The translations under genes were made by a program, and so were the position numbers. A stretch of DNA of 64,000 nt, taken from NCBI GenBank assembly GCA_965232615.1, contig OZ246985.1, positions 1,116,001 to 1,180,000 on the forward strand, in the 5' to 3' direction. Under the pieces are notes generated by a model. It did not search any database, was not told the origin of the DNA, and worked only from the letters and a program-made list of their open reading frames with translations. Below, piece by piece: positions 27,405-34,626 of the stretch (position 1 is the first letter of the stretch; every line of letters begins with the position of its first letter). This stretch comes from UBA2779 sp965232615 (GTDB lineage: Bacteria; Spirochaetota; Spirochaetia; DSM-2461).

Positions 27405-27788
27405 ATGAATCGAATAGATACCCAAACTGCAAACTGGTTCCATTGGATTGGATTGATTGGCCTGTTCTCTACAGTGGCATTTTTTTTGCTCTATGTGATT
27501 GGTTTTCCAGAATCTGATATTCCCATAGATGAATCAATGCAATACTGGGATAAATCAGTAGAGGAATTTCACCAAATTGCAGGTTCAATCAGTCTGACGA
27601 ATCTGTTCCAGAATCTTTCAGACAGCAATACTTTGTCCATTCTTTCCCTTACACTTCTTCTCAGTGCTACACCACTGACATTGCTGGGACTTATTGTCAA
27701 TTTATTTTACAGGAAAGAAATTACTCAATCCTTATTTGCTCTGGGTATCATTGTTGTTATAACAGGAGCTGTCCTGGGATTCCCATGA
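27405..27788 (+). CDS. Small membrane protein paired with TauE/SafE (possibly DUF1634-like)
   Basis: A 127-residue protein with three predicted transmembrane helices (about 13-33, 82-102, 106-126) and a polar loop between the first and second. Its ATG follows the TAG of the exporter gene directly, so it should be co-translated. DUF1634 membrane proteins are commonly adjacent to TauE/SafE transporters and this one fits in size and topology, but I cannot confirm the family by sequence alone. Confidence 0.6.
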   Translation: MNRIDTQTANWFHWIGLIGLFSTVAFFLLYVIGFPESDIPIDESMQYWDKSVEEFHQIAGSISLTNLFQNLSDSNTLSILSLTLLLSATPLTLLGLIVNLFYRKEITQSLFALGIIVVITGAVLGFP

Positions 27789-27804
27789 GGAATACTCTAC
27801 AGGC

Positions 27805-28644
27805 TTAACTTTTCTCAGCAGGAGTCAATTTTTTTTTCCATGTAACAATTTCCTGCTGGAATCCATTCCTTTCCAGCCAGGGATGGAGAAGACGTCCCGT
27901 ATCGGGGATGCAGATGATTAGTTCTACAGCACCCAGTGTAATAGCATCAGAGACGCATTGGTCAGCAAGAAGTTTCCCAATTCCTAGACCCCGATAATCA
28001 GGCAGTACATAGGGACAACGGATATTGAGCACCGGAAGATTGTTCCGGGTTTCGAGATAGATGGAAGAAAAACCCACCAATTCTCCGGCAGGTGTCACAG
28101 CTACAACGGAATTTTCCCGGCTGATCTCTGCGGCCGATGATACCTGCCAGTTTGCAAGAATATTAATATCATCTTCGGATGCCTTTCTTACAATAAAATC
28201 CATGGCTGTGATGTCTTCCCAGTCCTCTGTTGCTGCTGGATGGAGGTTTTCCAGAACCAATGCATCTGACCATCGGTTCAGCCAGGCTATAGCAGTTTTC
28301 CTCATCTCCCTCTGTTTAAAGCGTCGCCAGTGGTTATTCATTTCTGGTCTTTCAGCCAGAATGTCCTTGAAACGTCGAAAAACTCCTGATTTGGAGCCAA
28401 GGGCATTTCTCAGTATACGGGAGAAATTTGAAGGGGGGAGGCTTCCCACAAACATATCCATCAGGCGGAAGCCATCAACAGGTCTCCATGTAGGCATGGG
28501 AATCAAAGTTGTGTCATCATTGGTTTCCTCTGATACAAGCATGCCGTTGTGAGGATTGAGAAGAAGTTTTTCAACCTGATTTTCCATCCCATACACAATG
28601 CGATCAAGAATCTCATCGGTAATAGTGAAACGAAGTGTGCTCAT
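27805..28644 (-). CDS. UPF0158-GNAT fusion protein
   Basis: A 279-residue protein with two parts. Residues 1-125 match the UPF0158 pattern: WRPVDGFRLMDMFVGSLP, GVFRRFKDILAERPEMNNHW and a final WLNRW. Residues about 150-279 form a GNAT acetyltransferase domain with the acetyl-CoA loop DYRGLGIGKLLAD. The substrate is unknown. The fusion of an uncharacterised domain to an acetyltransferase suggests that the first domain selects the target. It is transcribed away from eno. Confidence 0.72.
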   Translation of the reverse strand: MSTLRFTITDEILDRIVYGMENQVEKLLLNPHNGMLVSEETNDDTTLIPMPTWRPVDGFRLMDMFVGSLPPSNFSRILRNALGSKSGVFRRFKDILAERPEMNNHWRRFKQREMRKTAIAWLNRWSDALVLENLHPAATEDWEDITAMDFIVRKASEDDINILANWQVSSAAEISRENSVVAVTPAGELVGFSSIYLETRNNLPVLNIRCPYVLPDYRGLGIGKLLADQCVSDAITLGAVELIICIPDTGRLLHPWLERNGFQQEIVTWKKKLTPAEKS

Positions 28645-28763
28645 ATCAGTATTTTATCCTGGAAAAAATGATGAGAGAAGAAGAGCAGGCATCTCTGGAT
28701 ATGTCTTGACTCAAACCCCTCCAGGGAGGATGATGAAAAGTATTATTAGAATTGGAGATTAAT

Positions 28764-30089
28764 ATGGATACTATTGAATATGTCGAAGGACGTGAAATAC
28801 TTGATTCTCGAGGCAACCCCACTGTTGAAGTGGATGTTTTTCTAGCTGATGGTTCATTCGGAAGGGCTGCAGTTCCCTCTGGCGCATCCACCGGCGTTCA
28901 TGAAGCCGTTGAACTTCGTGATGGAGACAAGAACCGCTATCTTGGTAAAGGCGTCCTGAAGGCTGTTGAAAATGTTAATACAGTATTAGCAGATGCGGTT
29001 ATTGGACTTTCTGCACTCAATCAGGTTTCAGTTGATCGCATCATGATTGAACTGGACGGCACTGAGAATAAAAGCAATCTTGGAGCTAATGCCATTCTGG
29101 GCGTTTCCATGGCTGTTGCTAAAGCTGCTGCCGCTCATCTGGAGATTGAGTTGTACAAATATCTTGGAACTTTTCATGCCAGCGTACTGCCGGTGCCCAT
29201 GGCCAACATAATAAATGGTGGATCTCATGCAGATAATTCAGTGGATTTTCAAGAGTTCATGGTAATGCCTGTTGGAGCAGAAACCGTAAAACAAGCCATT
29301 CAATGGATTGCGGAGATATTTCACAATCTCAAATCCCTTCTCAAGGAGGCTGGTCTTTCGACCGCCGTAGGAGACGAGGGTGGATTCGCACCCAACTTCA
29401 AATCGAATGAAGAGGGTTTGGAGTTCATAATGAAAGCCATAGACAGGGCAGGATTGAAGGCCGGCGCTGATGTGATGATTGCCCTGGATCCGGCTGCCTC
29501 CGAGTTCTCGGAAAAACAAGCTGATGGTACCTATATCTACGAACTCAAGTGGTCGACTGGGGAAAAGCTTACCAGTGAGAAGATGGCTGATTTCTGGGTA
29601 GACTGGGTGAAACGCTATCCAATAATCTCAATTGAGGATGGTATGAATGAAGATGACTGGCATGGCTGGAAAATACTTACTGACAGGCTGGGAAATAAAT
29701 GTCAACTTGTCGGCGACGATCTTTTCGTGACTAATACAAAACGCTTGAAGGAAGGCATAGAAAAAGGTATTGCTAACTCCATTCTCATCAAGGTGAATCA
29801 AATCGGTACATTGACCGAAACATTCGAAGCTGTGGAAATGGCAAAGAGAGCAGGCTATACGGCTATAATTTCCCATCGATCGGGTGAAACTTCCGATACT
29901 ACCATTGCGGAACTGGTTGTTGCTCTGGAAACAGGTCAGATTAAGACAGGTTCCATGAGTCGGTCAGACCGGGTGGCCAAGTATAACCAGTTGCTCCGCA
30001 TCGAAGAAGAGTTGGATGACAATGCATCTTATGCCGGCCGGGGTGCTTTTTATTGTTTCCCAGTGTCAGAAAGCTTGTTAACGCAATAA
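28764..30089 (+). CDS. eno: Enolase
   Basis: A 441-residue glycolytic enzyme converting 2-phosphoglycerate to PEP, which here also feeds the PTS genes. Signatures include REILDSRGNPTVEVDV, GAIL-type NLGANAILGVSMA, VGDEGGFAPNF, SIEDGMNEDDW, and the active-site lysine and SHRSGETSD. The ATG at 28764 has GGAG eight bases upstream; an in-frame ATG at 28752 lacks one. After the usual GRGAFY end there are 11 extra residues (CFPVSESLLTQ). Its TAA stop overlaps the ATAA at the edge of a repeat array. Confidence 0.97.
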   Translation: MDTIEYVEGREILDSRGNPTVEVDVFLADGSFGRAAVPSGASTGVHEAVELRDGDKNRYLGKGVLKAVENVNTVLADAVIGLSALNQVSVDRIMIELDGTENKSNLGANAILGVSMAVAKAAAAHLEIELYKYLGTFHASVLPVPMANIINGGSHADNSVDFQEFMVMPVGAETVKQAIQWIAEIFHNLKSLLKEAGLSTAVGDEGGFAPNFKSNEEGLEFIMKAIDRAGLKAGADVMIALDPAASEFSEKQADGTYIYELKWSTGEKLTSEKMADFWVDWVKRYPIISIEDGMNEDDWHGWKILTDRLGNKCQLVGDDLFVTNTKRLKEGIEKGIANSILIKVNQIGTLTETFEAVEMAKRAGYTAIISHRSGETSDTTIAELVVALETGQIKTGSMSRSDRVAKYNQLLRIEEELDDNASYAGRGAFYCFPVSESLLTQ

Positions 30090-30512
30090 AAACCCCATTT
30101 AGTTCTTGACTCGATCTTTTCTGCCGCTACTGCGTTGTCAAAATGCTCACGTAAACAGGTGCGTACCGCAGGAGCAAAGCTCCGAGGAACGCACCGCCAA
30201 ACACTTAAACAGGTGCGTACCGCAGGAGCAAAGCTCCGAGGAACGCACCGCCAAACACTTAAACAGGTGCGTACCGCAGGAGCAAAGCTCCGAGGAACGC
30301 ACCGCCAAACGCTTAAACAGGTGCGTACCGCAGGAGCAAAGCTCCGAGGAACGCACCGCCAAACGCTTAAACAGGTGCGTACCGCAGGAGCAAAGCTCCG
30401 AGGAACGCACCGCCAAACGCTTAAACAGGTGCGTACCGCAGGAGCAAAGCTCCGAGGAACGCACCGCCATTTCGTCAATTTCCTAAAGCTGTTTTTTTTG
30501 AGGTACCCATAA
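30086..30512 (+). mobile_element. Palindromic element copy C with six tandem 54-bp hairpin modules
   Basis: Modules start at 30156, 30210, 30264, 30318, 30372 and 30426. Each pairs GGTGCGT with ACGCACC and GGAGC with GCTCC around an AAA loop. The right end is GTTTTTTTTGAGGTACCC; the left terminal repeat is shortened and begins at AAACCCCATTTAG. ATAA at 30086-30089 and 30509-30512 may be the target duplication, the first overlapping the eno stop. The array would put six hairpins in the eno 3' region. It encodes nothing convincing, though several frames are open because 54 is a multiple of three. Element plus one repeat is 423 bases. Confidence 0.8.
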
Positions 30513-30556
30513 ATCTTTCACTCCTATGTCAGTAAAGGGTCGTCCAGCTGAGTGTG

Positions 30557-31273
30557 TCAATACAAACGCGGCATGTACAACAAAGGTACAGGTTTAACTC
30601 CTGCATCCATCATATAGTTCTCCGAAAGATCACGCATGAATTTTTCAAAAGGGTAACTATACTGCACACCACTTCTTTCAAAAATGTATCCTTTAGGAGT
30701 TGAATAATCAAATTCACCAAGGAAAACGATATCTCCTGGGTTTAATTCAATGATGGTGAGTAATTCAACAGGGATGGGCACTATATGTTTCTCATTAGCA
30801 TTTTTTGTTCCATCGATATAGACTGTTGCCCAACGACCCGGAGGAAGTTCAACAATGCTTGGAATTTCCATCATGCGAAATATCCGTTCAGTTTTTTTCC
30901 TTGTATCAAGATTGACGAATCTTATCCGATGATTAAAAGCCTGAAAATATCCACCAATGTAGGTTTTTTCATTTGATAATGCAGTATCCTGGGGGATATT
31001 GCTTACACATCCGATCAATAGAACTGTAATGCATATAATGAAACAATGAAGGCAACCTCTAAGAAATTGTTTTTGGAATTTGGCGCAGTGACGGTGTGTT
31101 CCTCGGGCTACGCCCTGCGGTACACACCTGATTAAATTTTTTCTTGATGCAAGGCGGCAAAAGCGGAGCGTAGCTGGGCTACGTGAGCATTTTGACAACG
31201 TAGCAGCGAGGAAAAAGTTCAAGCCAAAAATGAAATAAGGTTTTTTAGAGGTGCCCTGAAGAAGTTTATTCAT
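30557..31273 (-). CDS. Predicted lipoprotein with an in-frame palindromic-element insertion
   Basis: A 238-residue frame. Codons 1-5 (MNKLL) are followed by about 70 codons of element copy D, after which a hydrophobic stretch and lipobox appear (CITVLLIGCVSN). Without the insertion the protein starts MNKLLHCFIICITVLLIGC, a normal lipoprotein signal peptide. The mature part of about 150 residues (TYIGGYFQAFNHRIRFVNLD, IVELPPGRWATVYIDG) is beta-rich and of unknown family. The start overlaps the stop of the upstream gene (ATGAATAA), so they form an operon. Whether export survives is unknown: the original hydrophobic core remains, but far from the N-terminus. Confidence 0.7.
   Translation of the reverse strand: MNKLLQGTSKKPYFIFGLNFFLAATLSKCSRSPATLRFCRLASRKNLIRCVPQGVARGTHRHCAKFQKQFLRGCLHCFIICITVLLIGCVSNIPQDTALSNEKTYIGGYFQAFNHRIRFVNLDTRKKTERIFRMMEIPSIVELPPGRWATVYIDGTKNANEKHIVPIPVELLTIIELNPGDIVFLGEFDYSTPKGYIFERSGVQYSYPFEKFMRDLSENYMMDAGVKPVPLLYMPRLY
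31047..31260 (-). mobile_element. Palindromic element copy D, flanked by TGAA, inside a lipoprotein gene
   Basis: A 206-base element (31051-31256) with ends GGCAACCTCTAAGAAA and, inverted, TTTTTTAGAGGTGCCC. TGAA flanks it at 31047-31050 and 31257-31260. It carries two modules: a hairpin with GGTGTGTTCC/GGTACACACC and the older CGGAGCGTAGCTGGGCTACG type. Element plus one repeat is 210 bases, exactly 70 codons, and the lipoprotein frame is open through it. Confidence 0.85.
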
Positions 31274-31667
31274 TGTTACTTCCTAACTCAGTGAAGTTAG
31301 TAACTTCACTGAGTTCATCAAGACTGAAATCAGCTTCGTCAACTCTTTTTATAATGAAATTCCCGGTCAATTGAAATGTATTTCGATTCTTGTTATTGAT
31401 CTCAATGATGTAGGATTCAGTTTTCATATATTCATATCCATCCCTGCGAAGACTCACTAGCAGTTCTCCAGGGGGTGCTCGAAAGGTTATGTATTCATCA
31501 TTATTCAGTACAAACTTGAGATGTTGATTGACAATTACCTGCAGCTTTACTTCTACTCCAAGGATATGAAATGGTCTGACAAATAATACATCTACTAAAG
31601 GTTCTGATGCAAATCCTGTAGAAATTGAAGAAATAACCAACAACAGCATTAAAGCAGCTTTTTTCAT
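31266..31667 (-). CDS. Small exported protein of unknown function
   Basis: A 133-residue protein from ATG 31667, which has GAGGAG upstream; an in-frame alternative start at 31682 has none. Signal peptide of about 20 residues (MKKAALMLLLVISSISTGFA). The mature part is a small beta-rich domain (FRAPPGELLVSLRRDGYEYMKTESYIIEI), reminiscent of PEGA-like or carboxypeptidase-regulatory folds. Family not recognised. Its stop overlaps the start of the lipoprotein gene, so the pair likely works together at the envelope. Confidence 0.72.
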   Translation of the reverse strand: MKKAALMLLLVISSISTGFASEPLVDVLFVRPFHILGVEVKLQVIVNQHLKFVLNNDEYITFRAPPGELLVSLRRDGYEYMKTESYIIEINNKNRNTFQLTGNFIIKRVDEADFSLDELSEVTNFTELGSNNE

Positions 31668-32049
31668 TCTATTTCTCCTCATCTTTATACAACGTAACTA
31701 TTACTATAGAGGCATTTTGACATCTAATAAAGGCCATAAACTGGTAATATTTCAAATTCTAATAGCTTCCGACAATCTTCATATGAGATAGCAAAATTCT
31801 CGCCAGAATAAAATCCCTTGAGAGTCAATGAATTTTCATCAGCAATACGTTCTCCAGTCAGGAGTCAGGTAGTGAAGAAAACACTTTGGAGTCCATTATC
31901 CAGTACCTGGTCCTCTTGCAGGAGATGTGTCAATCGTACTTTTCAATGAATCCACTCGTTTTCATTCAGCCCTTTGCTGGACGGAACTATCCTTCCTGTC
32001 TTCCCGATGAGAAGCAGTCGACTTCCTTCATCTCGCAGGTGTTTCCAAT
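31668..32049. other. Non-coding stretch between the exported-protein pair and arsR
   Basis: About 380 bases. It must contain the promoter of the minus-strand exported-protein operon in its left part. I find no gene; a 69-codon open frame at 31886-32095 has no ribosome site and overlaps arsR remnants on the other strand. Confidence 0.4.
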
Positions 32050-32333
32050 TTATCGTAGAATTTTAATGAAACAGCGAATTATTTCACGAACATAATCATC
32101 AGTTATTCGGTAGATCCGCTTGTTTCCTCCACAATATTGTTCTTTTTGAGGACTGCAAGATGCTGACTGATCACAGGCTGAGACTCATTTAAACATCTCC
32201 AGAGCTCTGTTACAAAGGAATCCTGTTTCTCGATAAGACACAGTATACTGAACCTCAGAGGGTGCCCACAAACTTTTAGCTTTAAAGAGTATTCATCAAC
32301 CAGGGGATACAAAGAGTGAGTCGTATCAATCAT
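32050..32333 (-). pseudogene. ArsR-family regulator, frameshifted
   Basis: The ATG-initiated frame (from 32333) gives an ArsR-type winged helix: CGHPLRFSILCLIEKQDSF, then a recognition helix ESQPVISQHLAVLKKNNIVEE, but stops at 32103. In another frame the missing wing and last helix follow directly (GNKRIYRITDDYVREII...) to a stop at 32050. Restoring one G in the GGAGGA run near 32126-32131 joins them into an about 95-residue protein, the normal ArsR length. The gene is therefore broken by a one-base loss, or the base is a sequencing error. No metal-binding cysteine pair typical of ArsR metal sensors is evident. Confidence 0.75.
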
Positions 32334-32382
32334 GGATTCAGTATATCACTATACGGTATTAACGCAAAAATCACATGACAGG

Positions 32383-32442
32383 ACACCACACCACACCACA
32401 CCACACCACACCACACCACACCACACCACACCACACCACACC
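32383..32442. repeat. (ACACC)12 pentanucleotide microsatellite
   Basis: Twelve perfect ACACC units between pdxT and the arsR start, 50-109 bases upstream of the arsR ATG. A 5-base unit in an upstream region can alter promoter spacing when copy number changes. Confidence 0.97.
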
Positions 32443-32453
32443 ACTTAATGTGT

Positions 32454-33029
32454 TCACTGCACAATCATATCGATGAACCATGCATGCAATTCAGCATTTT
32501 CAGCTAATTCCGGATGAAAACTCGCTGCTAGAATGCTTTCCTGCCTGATCAGAACTGGCAACTCTTCATATGTTGAAAGGATTTCCACATTCTTACCTTG
32601 AGATCCCATAACAATTTGTGGTGCACGAATAAAAACTCCATTAAACTTCTTATCATCAATTTCCAACTCTGCTTCAAAACTGTCAATTTGTCGTCCGTAA
32701 GCATTGCGAACTACCGTTACATCCAGCCCTTTGATTCGGGGCAGGCTATCCCATTCCACCAGACGATCTGCAAGCAGAATCATGCCTGCACAAGTACCAA
32801 AAACAGGCAATCCACCTGCTATCAATTCACGAATCGGATCAATAAGTTTCCATCGAACAAGCATCCTGCTCATGGTGGTGCTTTCCCCTCCAGGTAATAC
32901 CAGCGCATCTATACCAGACAGATTCTCTGGTTCCCTCACTTCAACTGTTCTGATATCGAGACTGGAAAGAGTTTCCATATGCTTTGAGAAAGAACCCTGC
33001 AGGGCCAGGACACCAATGCTCCTTTTCAT
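32454..33029 (-). CDS. pdxT: Pyridoxal 5'-phosphate synthase glutaminase subunit
   Basis: A 191-residue class I glutaminase that supplies ammonia to PdxS. It has LPGGESTTMSRML, the nucleophile cysteine in FGTCAGMI, and the His-Glu pair in ASFHPEL. It is encoded 17 bases downstream of pdxS on the same strand. Length and motifs are normal. Confidence 0.96.
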   Translation of the reverse strand: MKRSIGVLALQGSFSKHMETLSSLDIRTVEVREPENLSGIDALVLPGGESTTMSRMLVRWKLIDPIRELIAGGLPVFGTCAGMILLADRLVEWDSLPRIKGLDVTVVRNAYGRQIDSFEAELEIDDKKFNGVFIRAPQIVMGSQGKNVEILSTYEELPVLIRQESILAASFHPELAENAELHAWFIDMIVQ

Positions 33030-33046
33030 TATTATATCACCCGGGA

Positions 33047-33955
33047 TTACCAGCCGCGTCTGGCCAATTTCTCCTTATCGGCAAGTTCATCGCAACCTAT
33101 ACCAACCATGGGTTCTCCCAATCCCTCTGATATCTGTGCTAGCTTATCTGCATCTTTGTAGTGAGTAACCGCTTCAACCATGGCCTTTGCCCTTCTGGGG
33201 GGATCGCTGGACTTGAATATCCCTGAACCAACGAACACCGATTCGGCACCCAAATGCATCATCAGTGCTGCATCGGCTGGTATAGCTAATCCACCAGCAG
33301 AAAAGTTGGGAACTGGTAGTTTTCCCATCCTGGCCACTTCTTCAACGAGATCAAAGGGAGCATTCAGTTCTTTGGCAACAGTCATGAGCTGATCATGAGG
33401 CATCACGGTGAGAGATCTGATACCATCCATAAGGGTACGCATATGGCGAACAGCTTCAATGACATCACCTGTACCGGCCTCTCCCTTCGTGCGGATCATC
33501 GCGGCTCCTTCGCCAATGCGTCTCAGGGCCTCTCCAAGATTGCGACAGCCACAGACAAAGGGGACTTTGAAAGCACTCTTGTCCACGTGATACTGATCAT
33601 CAGCTGGAGAAAGAACTTCGCTCTCATCGATGAAGTCAACACCGAGAGATTCAAGGATTCGGGCTTCCATGAAGTGCCCTATACGGCATTTTGCCATCAC
33701 AGGGATGGAAACTGATTTCTGGATACCATCAATCATTCTGGGATCAGACATCCGTGAAACTCCACCATCAGCCCTTATATCTGCTGGAACTCGTTCAAGA
33801 GCCATCACAGCAGCGGCTCCAGCATCTTCCGCTATTTTTGCGTGATCCGGGGTCACCACATCCATAATGACACCGCCTTTGAGCATCTCGGCAAAACCAA
33901 TTTTTGTTTTCCATGTAGAATGCTGCCGATTAGACCAATGCATTTCTTCGCTCAT
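33047..33955 (-). CDS. pdxS: Pyridoxal 5'-phosphate synthase lyase subunit
   Basis: A 302-residue barrel that makes PLP from ribose 5-phosphate, glyceraldehyde 3-phosphate and ammonia. Conserved segments are KGGVIMDVVTPDHAKIAEDAGA, RMSDPRMI, the lysine in PVMAKCRIGHF, MIRTKGEAGTG and VPNFSAGGLAIPADAALMM. It is the first gene of pdxS-pdxT and lies just downstream of two tRNA genes on the same strand. Confidence 0.97.
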   Translation of the reverse strand: MSEEMHWSNRQHSTWKTKIGFAEMLKGGVIMDVVTPDHAKIAEDAGAAAVMALERVPADIRADGGVSRMSDPRMIDGIQKSVSIPVMAKCRIGHFMEARILESLGVDFIDESEVLSPADDQYHVDKSAFKVPFVCGCRNLGEALRRIGEGAAMIRTKGEAGTGDVIEAVRHMRTLMDGIRSLTVMPHDQLMTVAKELNAPFDLVEEVARMGKLPVPNFSAGGLAIPADAALMMHLGAESVFVGSGIFKSSDPPRRAKAMVEAVTHYKDADKLAQISEGLGEPMVGIGCDELADKEKLARRGW

Positions 33956-33986
33956 TCTTTACTCCTGTCATTCAATAATGACTTTG

Positions 33987-34059
33987 CGCGCCCTGCAGGA
34001 TTCGAACCTGCGACCTACGGGTTCGAAGCCCGGTACTCTATCCACTGAGCTAAGGACGC
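33987..34059 (-). tRNA. tRNA-Arg (anticodon TCG)
   Basis: On the minus strand the acceptor GCGTCCT pairs with AGGGCGC (one T-G pair). The anticodon stem CCGGG/CCCGT encloses loop CTTCGAA, anticodon TCG. The T arm reads GCAGG-TTCGAAT-CCTGC. CCA is not encoded. It lies eight bases after tRNA-His. Confidence 0.95.
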
Positions 34060-34066
34060 ATCAATG

Positions 34067-34139
34067 GGTGGATGACGGGATTTGAACCCGCGACAACCAG
34101 AACCACAATCTGGCGCTCTACCACTGAACTACATCCACC
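34067..34139 (-). tRNA. tRNA-His (anticodon GTG)
   Basis: On the minus strand the acceptor GTGGATG pairs with CATCCAC, with the extra G-1 facing C73 that marks tRNA-His. The anticodon stem CCAGA/TCTGG encloses TTGTGGT, anticodon GTG. The T arm is GCGGG-TTCAAAT-CCCGT. CCA is not encoded. Confidence 0.95.
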
Positions 34140-34626
34140 ATGCAGGCATTTTTTACCCTTGTATGGAATCTCTGTCAAGATGTAAAAACCCTTCCTCAGG
34201 GTGACCTGTAATAATTTCCCAGAGTTCAATCGAATAAAAGTCATAATCCACTCCGGAAGACATACTTTTTCAACTTCACGGATGTTGATTTACCAGTAAT
34301 GACGACTTACATACACCGGTACTGGAGTCTGTCGGACTTACGCCTCACGGCTCGATTTTTGCCCTTTTATCCTGCTGCTACGTTGCCAAAATACTCATGT
34401 AGTCCAGCTACGCTCCGTTTTTGTCGCCTTGCATCAGGAAAGAATCATAAAAAATCGCCTCGAAGTCTTAAAGTTCGACAGACTCCTTGAATGGCGGCTG
34501 CAAAGAGAACTTCAGTGATCCTGTTGTTGATTTCGAAGTAGATTTCCTCCAGGGTACTGCTGACACGCCGAACAATTTCTGCTAGAATCATCCATCAGGA
34601 TGTAATATCCAGTAAGGTGGCATAAT
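34140..34626. other. Gap before fumC, largely a palindromic repeat
   Basis: About 490 bases without a gene. The middle holds the subfamily II repeat (34324-34486). The left part must carry the promoter of the minus-strand tRNAs and the right part the fumC promoter; neither shows clear consensus boxes. Confidence 0.45.
34324..34486 (-). repeat. Palindromic repeat, subfamily II (copy 2)
   Basis: Ends are GGAGTCTGTCGGACTTA and, inverted, TAAAGTTCGACAGACTCC. The inner part has CTACGTTGCCAAAATACTCATGT, CCAGCTACGCTCCG and CGCCTTGCATCAGG, shared with the core of the main family. The copy at 6701-6870 is related. No matching short direct repeats were found at its edges, unlike the main family. Confidence 0.65.

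Noticed and set aside
30156..30479. CRISPR-like array after eno
   Set aside because: The 54-base units are directly tandem with no unique spacers, each unit is itself a hairpin, and no cas gene is near.
30050..30512. Several long open frames with repeated peptides after eno (RCVPQEQSSEERTA and similar) on both strands
   Set aside because: They are products of the 54-base module, whose length is divisible by three; no ribosome sites and no unique sequence.
31886..32095. 69-codon plus-strand frame left of arsR
   Set aside because: It overlaps the displaced 3' part of arsR on the other strand and has no ribosome site.
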